From positions 58,857 to 122,856 of the forward strand of contig BPQB01000093.1 in assembly GCA_019973155.2 (NCBI GenBank): a DNA stretch of 64,000 bases. The letters are read 5' to 3'. The notes below the pieces were generated by a model, which saw only the letters and a list, made by a program, of their open reading frames with translations, did no database searches and had not been told where the DNA came from. This document shows, one piece after another, positions 11,578 through 22,989 of this stretch. Origin of the DNA: Phanerochaete sordida. Lineage: Eukaryota; Basidiomycota; Agaricomycetes; Polyporales; Phanerochaetaceae. How positions within the stretch are numbered: the first letter of the stretch is position 1; every line of letters begins with the position of its first letter. Position numbers and translations under genes: made by a program.

Positions 11578-12663
11578 TTACGCGTGCTTCCAGACGGCCT
11601 TCCTCTTCTCGGCGAAGGCAGCCATACCTGGGATCGCGTCAGTCTCGAGCCCAGTGAGCGAAGTGCAGCGCTACGCACCCTCCTTCTGGTCCTGCGTCGC
11701 GAACAGGCCGTGGAAGAGCCTGCGCTCGGTGTTGAGGCCCTCGCGGAGGGTCTGCTCGTACGCGGCGTTGACGGCGTCCTTGCCGGCCTGGACAGCGAGG
11801 CGGCCCTTGCTCGCGATCGTCTGCGCCATCGCGACGGCCTCCTCGACGACCTTGCCCTCGCCCTCGGGCACGACACGCGAGACCATGCCCCACGCGGCGG
11901 CCTCCGCCGCGCTGAAGTTGCGGCCGGTGAGCGTGATCTCCATCGTGCGCGACTTGCCGATCGCGCGCGCGAGCCGCTGCGTGCCGCCCCCGCCGGGGAT
12001 CACGCCCAGGTTGATCTCGGGCTGCCCGAACGTCGCCGTCGGCGCGGCGAGGATGATGTCGCACATCAGCGCGAGCTCGCAGCCACCGCCGAGCTGCGGG
12101 GCGCGTCAGAGTGTGGGTTGGGAGGCAGGGGCGGGGGACGTACCGCGAAGCCGTTGACGGCGGCGATGATGGGCTTGCGCACCGAGGTGAGCTTGCCCCA
12201 GTCCTCCAGGAAACGGTTCTGGTAGACCTCGTTGTCTGTGGGCTCGTGAGTGTGGGCTGACGGAGGAGAGCGGGGGTAAACGTACAGGTCTTGTCCTTCA
12301 TCTCCTTAATGTCGGCACCGGCTGTATGCGCGCGCGAACGTCAGGGCATGCACATGAGAGACTGGGCTGGGACTCACCGGCAAAGGCACGGCCGCTGCCA
12401 GTCAGGACAAAGGCACCAACCGAGTCGTCCGCATCGAGCTCGGCGAGGGCCTCGTTGAGCTCCGTGAACAGGGGCGTCGAAAGCGCGTTGAGGGCCTTGG
12501 GCCGGTTGAGCGTGATGAGGGCGACGCCCTCGGCGGGCTTCGAGGTGAGGATGTACTCGTAGTTCTTCGTCGACATGAGGCGCAGGCGAAGCTGGAGGGG
12601 CGAGGCGGATCTGCTCCTGGCGGCGGCGCGGAGGACGTTGCTTTGAAGCAGTCTGGTGGACAT
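11578..12663 (-). CDS. ECHS1: Mitochondrial short-chain enoyl-CoA hydratase
   Basis: Five exons: 12378-12663, 12286-12321, 12144-12235, 11679-12093 and 11578-11627, giving 292 residues (human ECHS1 is 290). The start gives [20 protein letters not shown], a basic, Ser/Arg/Leu-rich leader without acidic residues, so mitochondrial matrix targeting is likely. Crotonase-fold motifs are present: [11 protein letters not shown] (oxyanion loop), [14 protein letters not shown] and [20 protein letters not shown]. The two catalytic glutamates fall at residues 144 and 164. The enzyme hydrates trans-2-enoyl-CoA in beta-oxidation and in branched-chain amino-acid breakdown. The last exon is only 15 codons; reading through the preceding donor would stop at once (GGA-less KEGA end), so the spliced end KAVWKHA is preferred. 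A TATA-like TATAAC sits at 12739-12744. It is divergent from HMG-CoA lyase, 298 bp away. Confidence 0.95.
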
Positions 12664-12961
12664 TCCAAGAGGCCTAGAAGGGGAATGAAGATCTGCTGAT
12701 GAGAGCGTGAGCGTAACGCGACAAGGCGGGCACGGGGGTTATATGCTGCGTTCCGCGCTGGCGGTCACGGCGGACAATGCTGAATAGTGCTGGCCGGCTA
12801 CCTCGATGCCCGACGCGTGCGTCAGAGGCTCGTCAGGCTATGGAGTGCGCGAGACCGTGGTGGGGACCGTGGGTCAAATGACCGAATAAACCCGAGAACG
12901 TTGGTTCGTCAGGAGGCCGCCTGCATACAGTCTTTCCCCGTGGGGTAAGCGTCCGACGATC
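12664..12961. promoter_or_regulatory. Bidirectional promoter of enoyl-CoA hydratase and HMG-CoA lyase
   Basis: The 298 bp between the two start codons must hold both promoters. A TATA-like TATAAC for the minus-strand gene is at 12739-12744. No clear TATA is seen for the plus-strand gene. Function is inferred from geometry only. Confidence 0.6.
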
Positions 12962-14198
12962 ATGCTTGCTCGCACACTCCCACCACGGCTTGCACCGCGT
13001 CTCGCGCGCACCTCCTCTCCCTCCACATCCACAATCAGGCATGCGCGCGCGAACAGCACAGCGTCCAGCGCGCTGACCGCCGTCAAGATCGTCGAGGTCG
13101 GCCCGCGCGACGGGCTGCAGAACGAAAAGTCGGTCATCCCGCCAGAGGTCAAGATCGAGCTGATAAACCGCCTCAACCGCGCGGGGTTAACGACCATCGA
13201 GGCGGGAAGCTTTGTCAGTCCAAAATGGGTGCCCCAGGTGCGCGTTCCCCCACAAAATACCGCGAAAAATGTACCGCTGACGGCGTGGTCGGTCGTACGA
13301 CAGATGGCTGGTACGGCCGACGTGATCTCGCGCATGGAGCGGGTCCCCGGCAGCAGCTACCCCGTCCTGGTCCCGAACCTCAAGGGTCTGGAGCTTCTGC
13401 TTGACCTGCTCGCGAAGCACCCGCCAGGCGCGGGCACCCCGCCACCAACCGACGAGATTGCCATCTTCACTGCTGCCACAGAGGGATTCTGCAAGGCGAA
13501 CACAAACTGCAGCATTGCGGAAAGCTTGGAGCGTCTTGAGGCTGTCACGAAGAAGGCCCTGGACCATGGCTTGCGTGTCCGGGGGTACGTCCGTCCTGAA
13601 GTTGCATACAAAGCGCGTCTGCTCACGCCTATGCAGATACGTGAGCGTCGTGATCGACTGCCCGTACGAAGGCCGCGTGTCACAGACCAAGGTGCGCGAC
13701 GTTACGAAGGCGCTCCTCGACATGGGCTGCTACGAGGTCAGTCTCGGCGACACCGTCGGCACCGGCACGCCCGCACAGGTGCGCGCGCTGCTCGAGACCC
13801 TCATGTCCGGCGCAAGCGCGATGCCCGCTGGCAAGCTCGCCGGGCACTACCACGACACGTTCGGCACCGCCGTCGCGAACATCATGGCCTCGCTCGACAT
13901 GGGCCTCCGCACGTTCGACGCGAGCGTCGGCGGCCTCGGCGGCTGCCCGTACTCGCCCGGCGCGACGGGCAACGTCGCGACCGAGGACGTGGTCTATGCG
14001 CTCCGGGACAGCAAGTACACGACGGGCGCCGACCTCGACGCGGTCGTGGACGTCGGAGACTGGATCTCGAAGAAGCTCAACCGCCGGAACGCAAGCAGGG
14101 CGGGCACTGCGACCCTCGCAAAGCGAGAGCGGAAGCAAATCGAGAAGGAGCGCGAGAACGACGGAGGGGCGGCAGAGTCGATAGCAGCAAAGCTATGA
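12962..14198 (+). CDS. HMGCL: Hydroxymethylglutaryl-CoA lyase, mitochondrial
   Basis: Exons 12962-13237, 13304-13584 and 13637-14198 encode 372 residues. It cleaves HMG-CoA to acetyl-CoA and acetoacetate, the last step of leucine degradation and of ketogenesis. The leader MLARTLPPRLAPRLARTSSP is Arg-rich and lacks acidic residues, indicating mitochondrial import. Motifs in order: VEVGPRDGLQNEK (Arg and Asp of the active site), the SLGDTVGTGTP strand, GHYHDTFGTA (metal-binding His pair) and GLGGCPYSPGATGNVATED with the catalytic Cys. The C-terminus is about 45 residues longer than in the human enzyme and is Arg/Lys/Glu-rich (KRERKQIEKEREND), possibly a helix of unknown role. The first intron (66 bp) is a multiple of three and so invisible in the open frame. 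Confidence 0.95.
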
Positions 14199-15207
14199 GC
14201 GATTTCCGTCCCCCAATATTTGGATAATGTACAGTACATATTGGCGAGACTACTCGAGCTATCTCGATTCTACGCGTCAAGGTGACCGAAATCGAGAGTC
14301 GGCTCCTGTGAACGATGTCCACCTGTCTTGGCACGTTGCGGGTCATGGGCACTTCCCGCAGCCTGATCATCATATGGCGAGTACAGGCGAGCCTGCGTAT
14401 TTACAATGGAGCCGCTCGTTCTGTGGAAATATAAATCTCGTTCTCGGGTACTTACTTAGTCTTGTCCAAGTCGCTGCTCTCAAAGTACTTACAGCTTCGA
14501 GAAGTGCGTCTCATCCTCAGTCCACGCGGTATGCTCACTGCGGCGGACGCTGTATCACACGACGATGCACGTGAGCTCTTCTTGTACACATCTTCGACTG
14601 CTCGTGCTTGACCCAGACGTGTGTCAGCCCCGTGGGCGCATGCGCTTGAGATTCATATTCATCAGGCGATCATGACTGGGGACAAGAGCAAGCGCCTCCA
14701 GTGCTGCTGCAGCGGTCTTTGTTTGTGCGTGTTTTCGGTCGACCCTCTGCCTTCGCCGCGAGCCTCTGTTGACCTCACAATTGAGGTCGTTGCTGGGTGG
14801 TGAAGGGCATCCGCAAAAGACAGGTCTCAGTTTAGAGGGCCAAGCCTTGATCTTCTTGGTATCATTCGGCAGCACTTCATCGGTACTACCAGAACACATT
14901 TTCAGTCACTTGCTCAGGGTGGCGTATATCGGTGTGTAAAGAGTGATTATTGCAACCGTAGCTGGCGTAAAATTAGTGCACCATGACGATAACATGCATG
15001 ATCCCTTGCATGCATCCGATATAACTCTACCATACAGGACCGGCGGCCTCTGCGACAGACCGCAGTCGGCATGATCACGGCTCGCAGGCAGGTAGCCTCA
15101 CTGCGCCTGCCAGTGCCAAAGTCCCACACCAAAATGGCTCCATGGCTACCCCTCGGGTGAAGAGCAGGATGTTCCGAGACGAGGCAAGAACAAGGCTACG
15201 CATGGCT
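14199..15207. other. Intergenic region
   Basis: Between the HMG-CoA lyase stop and the 3' end of the secreted-protein gene on the minus strand. Scattered short frames have no conserved content. Nothing further is supported. Confidence 0.45.
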
Positions 15208-16292
15208 TCATGGGTGGGCCGCGACGTGATCCATTACAATCTGCCATTCCGATGCGACGCCATCGTGGTGCGCGGTGAACGCGTCCTGCCACGTCTGTGG
15301 CGGAATACGTCAGCGGCCACCCGTAGTATGAGAAAACAAGAGCCTTACCGTGACGGCTGCAGCGATCCTTTCCTGTGCCGTCTTCTTCGCAGAGGCGCCC
15401 CGGCCGCTGCCAAGCTTCGTGTTGGCGTCGAGAGCCCTGTTTCCCGCGGCCGCAGCCGCGGTCAGCATCTGGCCCGTCAGGGTGTCGAGCTGCGCAGCGA
15501 GGGCCACCGTCTTTGTGTGGATGCGCGGGTCCGCGAAGTACGTTTTGACGTTGGCCAGCGTCGCCGGTGACGCGTCGGTATCTCCGCCGTTGCCGAGCGC
15601 CGATTTGACGACTGCGCCCTTCTGCTCAAGGGGTCAGCACCGCTATGCACGCAGCAATAACAAGGATACTCACCACACTGTTGACACTTTGGGGCAACCA
15701 TACCGCGTTCGACTGGTCGTTGATAGCCTGCAACAGAGGCAGCATCACCGTCTTCTTGAACTCGGACCCCCCGTTCCCTGTGAGCCCCGCGGCGCTCACG
15801 ATGGCATTCAACGCCCTGCAGGCACCGTAGTTCTCCAGCGAACGGGCGAGGACTTGCAACTCCAGAGAGTGATCTGCACATAAGCATGTCAAGTCTCAGC
15901 CTACCGAAGGCTGCTTGGTATTCACTGACCGCACTGCGCCGTCTCATCGATCTTAGGGCCCGCCTTGGTGCTCTGTCCAATAGTTTATGATTTGTCAATT
16001 TGTATGTCTATAACGCTCGGTGCTCACAGATTTGAACTGTCCGTTCTCGATGTAGAACTGCAGGGGGTTCAGAAGGCACTTCTTGTCGAGCCCATTCTCG
16101 CGCCCTTGCACACCGCAGATCTCGATGCCGTCATATTCGGCGCGGTGGTGAAGTGCTACAGTCTTGGGTAGGCAGTGTCAACAAAAATGTGGTCTCGGTC
16201 AGAGCAATTGCACATACTTGCGCCGGAGATATGGGTGCCGCTATGGCGGCGACTGAGAGGGCGAGAAAAGTAGCGGCGGCGGAGAATATCAT
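15208..16292 (-). CDS. Unrecognised secreted protein, 270 aa, four cysteines
   Basis: Six exons close in phase: 16218-16292, 16028-16162, 15930-15972, 15674-15873, 15349-15621 and 15208-15294. The start MIFSAAATFLALSVAAIAA is a textbook signal peptide, probably cut around Ala19-Pro20. The mature part has a region with AEYDGIEICGVQGRENGLD and CLLNPLQFYIENG (residues ~33-70), then four Cys in all (EIC, KKC, AQC, GAC). Next come an amphipathic, Ala/Leu-rich segment around LARSLENYGACRALNAIVSA, a long helical section (LAAQLDTLTGQMLTAAAAAG) and a short end TTWQDAFTAHHDG...AAHP. There is no catalytic motif or anchor. A TATAAG lies at 16445-16450 and the 5' leader is CT-rich. I do not recognise the family. 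A small secreted, helix-rich effector or cell-wall-associated protein are both possible. Confidence 0.8.
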
Positions 16293-16902
16293 GTCGAAGA
16301 AAATACGAGAGACAATAAATGGAAGAATATAAGACCAGCACCGACCGGCGGTGAAATGAGGTGAAGAAGAGGATAGCTGAAGGGGAGAAGAGAAGATAGA
16401 AGACACGAAAGAGACACGAAGAACGAGTGACCATTGCTGGTGCTCTTATACCTAGGAGACGGTGCGGGAAACACACCGTATCCCCTTGGGCGCATCGCAC
16501 CTGCCCTTCTGACGATGTTCGCTGCTGCTGCTCGCCGACCGGTTCGGAGGACTCGAACGCGCAGCAAGCAGATATTGGGCTAGGAATTGGCGACTGTCCT
16601 TGTGGCGATCAAGAGATCATAACATTCACGAATGTAAGAAGGGGGAAATGATCGTCACGGTCGAGCGCTGTGATAGCTGTCCTTGTACTTTTGCGTCTGC
16701 CAGGCGCTGCATTTCAGTCAGTGTCGCAAGGTGATCAGCACATTCTAGAGGACCATTCAGAGGACGCGCTCGTTCAATTCCACCCTGAACTCCAGGCCGT
16801 TTCAGCCTCGCGGTCAACAGTCCTCCACAAATACGATCGAGATGAAAAATCGAGTGTATTGTGCACCTCGATAGATAGTACTTTTCCTCTGCGAAAGAGT
16901 GC
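16293..16902. other. Intergenic: promoter of the secreted protein and 3' flank of DUS3
   Basis: It contains the TATA-like element at 16445-16450 and a pyrimidine-rich leader on the minus strand. No further gene is supported. Confidence 0.5.
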
Positions 16903-19655
16903 CTATCCTTGACTCTCTTCGGTGCCGTACGCGTTGCTCTTGTGCTTCGGCGTGAAGTTCCAGGTCTCTGGGGCGGGGCCAAGGAACATCTCCGAGATCT
17001 TGACCCAGTCACGGCTGTCGCCACTCGCAAGCAGGGTTTCTGGGGATCCTCATCAGTTTCGACATCGTGAGCGCTGGCGTGTTTGGGCGCACCAAGATCA
17101 TCGCGCCCACGGAACGCGGGTGGGCGGTCGTTGAGGCGTCCGGGGAGGGTCTCTAGCAGCCCGATGGGCACGTAGCGGTATTGAAAGGAGAGCGCCTCGC
17201 AGAGGTAGCGACGGGTGGTGTTCACGCCCGCGGTGTCTGAGCCGAAGTGACTGGAGGGCACACGTTAGCACCGAAATGAATAGTAATGGACGTGGACACT
17301 TACTTCAAGCCATACTCCGCGTACTGTTGCAAGTCAGTGTTGCATCGCATCGGTCATACGTCTGCCTCGCACCTTTCTGACCAGTTCGAGACGCTCCCGC
17401 GAGCTGATGTCCCACTCCCGGTGCTCCTTAATCTCGGTGAAGATCCAGGGTTTAATGAGCGCCCCACGGGCGACCATGACACCGTCGACGCCGCTGTGGT
17501 TGACCTTCTCCCAGTAATCTTGAGAAGAGAAAGCATCTCCACCACCGAAGATAGGCACCGGCTCGACTACAAACTTCTATTTGAACAACTGATTGAGTAG
17601 ATTCGAATGTTTGACTTACGGCCATCCTCTTCCTCCCTGGCTCGGACTGCCTCGACACAGGTTTTGATGTAATCCCAGTCTGCCAGCTTGGAGTATCGCT
17701 GCTGCCTTGTCCGTCCATGAAGCTGAAGGTTCGACCCGCTCATCAGAACTCTGCCAGCAGTTCGAACAGATGTACCATACCGTAAGTGCAGCCGCACCCC
17801 ACTCGGTGGCCAGCCGGGGCATGATCTTGTGCGCGTTGTTCTTGCCATCTTTGACACCCGTCCTGAGCTTGACGGTGACCGGAGTTCCGCCAAGCGCTTT
17901 GTTCATGCCCACCACGATCTTGCCCAGCTTTCCAGCGGCGTCCAACACTGTGCCACCGTCAGCAAACCATCGGCGATGGCAAAGAAGATCACACCGACGG
18001 GAAGCAAGCGAACATGGGCCGAAAGATCCTGTGGGTCTGTTGGGTGCCATCCTCGCTTGCTCGCCGTTAGATCTGGAACCAAGACGACGCACAGGCCGAG
18101 CCGCTGCCGGTCTTGTAGACCAGGTCGATCGGGCAACCGCAGTTGAGGTCGACAAAGTCGAGATTGCCTTCGCATGCCTGTCCTAGGATTTCCGCCGCTG
18201 GTACCAGGAGTTGAGGCTTGCTCCCGGCCATCTGAATGCCGAATGTCGGCTCTGATGGATGTCTACGGATGAGGGAGTACTCTTCCTTGGAGGCCCCGAG
18301 GAACGAGTTTGCCAGGCCCACTGAGGTGAGGTCAGTTACAGAAGCGCATAGTTTGGGCGTATATACGCACTCTCTCCACATGTGATGTCTGCGCCGTAGT
18401 CCACGCATAATCTGCGGAAAGGCTGATCATCTGTTCAGCAAGCGTTGCTGGCGTGGATGAGTGAGAACCGCTCACCAGGTTACCAACGGTTGTCAAAGGA
18501 GCCAGGTCTGCAGACACGTAAGTGCCACGACGTATCCAAAGCTATCGTGTGCTTACACGTCTTCCCCTTCCAGAGCAGCCTCTTCTTCTCAGCTGGCCTC
18601 AAAGGCACGTCCGGCGTATCAACCTGCGACACGTCCTCGCTGGCGATCGCCGGTATGGGCGCTGGCTGAGGGGCTGGGTCTGCAGGTGGTGCTTCCGGGG
18701 CTGGCTCAGAAACCTCAGCGCTCGCCTCTGCGGCTGCGACCACAGGTGCAGCAGCCTTCGGGGCGTTGTCAGCTTTTTGTGCTTCTTGCAGCTCTTTGAG
18801 GTACGCGTTTGCGATGGGGTGAGGGAACTAGGGTCCGCAGCTCAACACTTTCCTGCGTAGCGGAGCGTCAGCACGCACCTTCTTGGAGCGAATCTGCTTC
18901 AAGGTATCGCCCTGCACGAAGTTCAGCTCTGTCTCTGCGACGACTTTCTGTGCTTTCTTCTCTTCATCGACGACAAGCTCTAGTTCGCCATCTTCCTTCC
19001 TCTTCACGTGCCCGCCGAGGTAACGACACCGGAGACCGTGCTTGCACTCGCCAGTCCGCTCGAACACGGGGCACGTCGTAGAGAAGTCAACAGACGGGTT
19101 CTCCGCGTCGCCCATAGTCGCGTCCTCGTCTGCTTGCTTGACGAACGGGGGCTCATTGCTGAGCGCAGACAGTGGAGGGAAGCGGAGGTCTCGGGGCTTT
19201 GACGCGAGGTACGCTTTGACATCGTGCGAGTTACGACACCTAACCAAAGCCCAACGTTAGGTTCGGTCCAGCAGCGAAGTAATGCCACGCACTCCGCGCC
19301 AAACTCGCATGTCTTGCCCACCGCCACCCTCCAGCAGAGCTCGAGGTCGTCTCTGACCTTCTGGAAGCGGCGGCCCTTGTTCGCGCCGCGCTTGTTCTTG
19401 CGCTCTTCCTTCGACCACTTCTTACGACCGCCACGAGAGTCCGTCTGACCATCCTCCTGCGGATTTTGGTCTGCCGAGCGGCCGTTCACATGGCTGGTGC
19501 TGCCTTCAGCGGCGTCATCGTCGGGGACAGCACGCGGAGCGTTCGCAAGAATGAATCTAGCTTTGGTGAGGGGCGAGTCGACGCAGAAGCAGTAACGGCG
19601 CTTACTCTGGTTTTATGGGCGCGGTCCCCGCAGGCAGTGTGCTGCTAGTCGACAT
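16903..19655 (-). CDS. DUS3: tRNA-dihydrouridine(47) synthase, Dus3 type
   Basis: Thirteen exons (19606-19655, 19293-19556, 18879-19239, 18557-18827, 18476-18507, 18371-18422, 18093-18320, 17781-17947, 17620-17722, 17373-17566, 17304-17323, 17093-17250, 16903-17039) give 678 residues, against 668 in yeast Dus3. It reduces uridine 47 in the variable loop of tRNA using FMN and NADPH. The N-terminal third carries two CCCH zinc fingers (C-x8-C-x5-C-x3-H at ~90-110, C-x8-C-x5-C-x5-H at 161-182) that bind tRNA. A Pro/Ala/Glu linker follows. The TIM barrel starts at [20 protein letters not shown] (~316), with LNCGCPID (catalytic Cys ~406), [13 protein letters not shown] and [10 protein letters not shown]. 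The helical recognition domain ends the protein ([11 protein letters not shown]...[20 protein letters not shown]). One intron (17948-18092) is unusually long for this locus. Confidence 0.95.
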
Positions 19656-20451
19656 TTCAGCGGAGTGAGAGACCAGACTTGGGGAAGACCGCGGGCCAGA
19701 AAATCATTGATCTCGCTCCGGAGGCGCCTGATAAGATAAGATCCTGGTAATCAGCATTGTGGCGCACTCACGTGGGCACGGCGAGACTCAGACCGCAGAC
19801 GATATTTTCTCGAATATATTACGCCTGCTTCACAATCCCAGGACAGTCATACGGGCACAGCGGACGATTACGTGTGAAATTGTATCACTTCTGCCGAATT
19901 ACCTCTGCTTCCGATACTGTAGATATCGAATTCTCTATCTATGATCCTTTCTCTGCGGCGTCCTGTGACTAGGGACTCTGACGATGCCCGCTACTTAGCA
20001 GGTGGTGCCATACTCGGTTAAAGCGCAGTAGCTGAATGCGGGCGCAGTATTGGGAAATAAGCATCAAAGTATGCGGGTGGAGAGATGCGGGAATCCCTTC
20101 CGGAAGAGAGCGTCATATCCCGCCGCCATGGAAATCAGGGCAGGCTCATGGGCAATGTTGCGCAGTCGGCGACTCGGCGCCGAGAGCTCGCACGTATCAT
20201 GAGCACTGCTCTACACGCCTGCAACATGTCACAGCGAGAGGGCGTCCAACGTCCCGCAGATGCGATGCTCGAGAAGGGCGCGACATACCTCGTTCAGGCA
20301 GAACATAGGATATCAGACGGACTGTGGCTCCCGCTTCGCTTAACGCTGGTAGGGATCCAAGTGAAGGGCCATTATTCCACAGATTAAAAGCATCGACCTA
20401 CAGTAAGTACTCGATTACCAAACACCGTCTCGACCACCAGAGCAGAGGAAG
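19656..20451. other. Intergenic: DUS3 promoter and 3' flank of the ArfGAP gene
   Basis: Both flanking genes are on the minus strand. No credible exon chain, RNA gene or repeat is seen. Confidence 0.5.
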
Positions 20452-22374
20452 CTACATGCCCCACTGCTGCCCGTAGCCGCCCTGCTGCTGAGGCGGTTGC
20501 TGTACCCAGCTCGTGAACGGGTTCGTGCCCCCGAACCCTGTCTGCTGAGGCTGTTGCATCGCATTCATCTGGGGAAGCGGCTGGGTCTGGGCGTACGGGG
20601 AGGGCGACCCGCCGACCTGCTGCGCGCCCATGTATGGCGACGGGGTCTGCAGGTATGGGTTGCCAGGGGCTGACGTGTGAAGCTGCGGCTGTGGTTGGGC
20701 GTACTGCATCTGCTGTGGCTGGGCGAAAGATTGCGCCTGCGGATGCTGACTGAACTGCTGGCCTGGGAAGGATGGCTGGCTGAATGGCGTCTGTGCGGTC
20801 TGCCCGAACGGAGACTGATTAGGTTGGGCGAATGGAGACTGATTAGGTTGGCCGAACGGGGTCTGGGGTTGGCCGAACGGTGTTTGGCTGGTTTGTGCGT
20901 ACGGGGTGGCAGCAGACTGCCCGAATGGCGTCTGCTGTTGGTGGGAAAATCCAGACATCGAATTCTGAACACTGATAGCATTGACACCAGTGGCATTTGG
21001 CAAAGCCTGCGGAGAGAAGGGATTGGGGCTCGGCGTGGAGCTTAACGTAGCACCGCCAATTGGCGATGACTGGTAAGGTGATAGATTTGTCCCAGAGAAG
21101 CTCGAGCTCATGCCCATACTCATGCTCGGACTGACGCCCAATCCACTCCCGACGCTCCCCGGAGATACGCCTGTCATTTGACCGAAGCTGGACTGGAAAG
21201 CAGGAGCAGAGTTGCTTTGAAGGTTATGGAACGGATTCGGAGCGGCCAAGTACGACGTCGGAGTGGCAGAAGGTATCGCGAGAGGCGCCGATCCTGGGGC
21301 CAGAACTTGCAAAGGTAGTGTGGCGTCTACCGTGTGTGGCTGACTATTCGCCAGTATGCCACCGAAGGTCGTCTGTCCCAGCGCGCCGGCGGACGCGGAT
21401 GCCGTTAATGGCTGAGATGCCGGTCTGTCCTGAGGTCGCGGCGGAAGGGCAGGTGCAGATGCGGGTTGGGAGACGTGTGAGGGAAGGGACGTGCTGGCAG
21501 GTGGCGCCGACTTCGGAGGCGCTTTCGCCGTAGAGCTCGACGCTACCATGCTGCTAGGTCTCGAGGCAGCAACGGGCGACGAGCGACTGGACGCAGAACG
21601 CGATGGACCTAGCAGAGCTGCCACCGCAGCCGAACGGTCGATTGAGCTGGATGGAGCAAGCGCGGATACTTTCGGCAGTGGCTCCGAACTCCGTTCCGAG
21701 GTACGCTTCATGAACGTCTTGAACTCGTACTTCGCTGGTGGAGAAGTCAGCAAACTGCATGTGGATAATTAGGGAATACGCACCTCGAATGAACTTCTCA
21801 AGTTCGCTGTCTCGTTCGGAGTCTATCATGTTCGTGGGTGGTGGGTGCCGCTTCTCGTCGGGGTTGTATTTCGCATTACACTTGACATTTCCCAGCTGTT
21901 TCATATGCTTCATGCATGGAAGGGGAAAATAAGGTCAACACGGGTCGCTGCAACCTACAGAAGGATGGGATGCGGACTTCGACTTGCTCCTTCGTCCATG
22001 TATCCAGCGTTAGGCTCTTCCTGGCAGCCGGCATGAGGACAACACGTGTAGTTCGATAATCGCGTGACGCACACTTTCGATATATGAGTGCCCATCTTCC
22101 GGTGAATGCTTGCACAGTTCACACTACGAGGACCAGGTAAGAGCGAGCGACAGACCGGAGTTCAAGCCAACGCACCAGATGAAGATGCCCAAGTTGTGAG
22201 AGGCCCATCTAGGGGTTCTCGCTTTACAGTCCGCGCATGCATCTGCGAGGGCGCGTGTAAGCCAAGCTCCAGCAGCGCGTCGGAGTGGGCAGACGCACCG
22301 TTGCCGGGCTGGTTAACGAGCTCCAGCAGGATGCGCTGGTTCTTCTCGGCCGCGAGCTTATTGGTGCCAGACAT
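20452..22374 (-). CDS. ArfGAP-domain protein (SMAP/Age2-like) with Gln/Pro-rich tail
   Basis: Six exons: 22299-22374, 22176-22242, 22073-22123, 21978-22020, 21784-21907 and 20452-21734; 547 residues. The N-terminal ~125 residues form an ArfGAP domain: MSGTNKLAAEKNQRILLELV, then a zinc finger C28-x2-C31-x16-C48-x2-C51, the arginine finger in NCASIHRKMG (Arg56), THISKVKSLTLDTWTKEQVE and MKQLGNVKCNAKY. Such proteins stimulate GTP hydrolysis on Arf GTPases at the trans-Golgi or endosomes. The remaining ~420 residues are Ser/Pro/Gln-rich and disordered, with a run of imperfect QTPFGQP/QSPFAQPN units between about 20760 and 20960 (coding strand minus) and several NPF motifs (NPFHN, NPFSP, NPFTS) that could recruit EH-domain proteins of the endocytic coat. 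Four of the five donors are GTGCGT. Confidence 0.93.
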
Positions 22375-22989
22375 TGCGCCGGATTAGTATTTTGCGCCAA
22401 GGGGTCCTTGGGAGATAGGTGCGTATTGCGGAAGAAGGCACAAGACGAGGCTGTGGGCAGTCGTCTGAGACTCTGAGCCCAGTGGTCCTGGTAAGGAACA
22501 AGTGAAGGAGGTAAGAAATGACTCTAATGACTTCGCTTATCCCGCTTACCCTGGTTACAAACGGTGCCATGTGCCAGGCGCGTCGCAGCGCCCCGCGCGC
22601 CCGCGCCTTGCACCGCTTGCTCCTTCTCGGCGACGACGCACCACGTCGGTACTCGTCAGCGCACGTAGGTCTCCATTCTCTACGGGTGGCAGCACTCAGA
22701 ACGAGTCATGTACAGGAACGAGGGTCCGCGAACTGCGGGAGCGAGGGAACGGGAGAAGCCACTGGACGCATACAGCGATATCAAAATACGGTCCCGCCTC
22801 GCAGTCCTGCGCCTCGTGCTGTGCAGTCAATCTATACCGCACTTGGCCTGTTCTCTCGGACTTCAGCGTCTCGGGGGAGCGGCTGCCGCGCGGGGGCTGC
22901 GCAAGCTGTCAAAATCCTAATATCCCAACTGCTGTGGTGGCTACGCGGACGCTCCTTTTCGCGAGCCATCCACCGATTACAATATAGCA
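22375..22989. promoter_or_regulatory. Divergent promoter region, ArfGAP (-) and DUF6699 protein (+)
   Basis: The 615 bp between the two start codons hold no supported gene. Both promoters must lie here. No TATA box of good quality was found for either gene. Confidence 0.45.

Noticed and set aside
11671..11682. Stop at 11671 as the end of enoyl-CoA hydratase
   Set aside because: A GTGCGT donor precedes it and a downstream exon (11578-11627) gives the expected C-terminus and family length.
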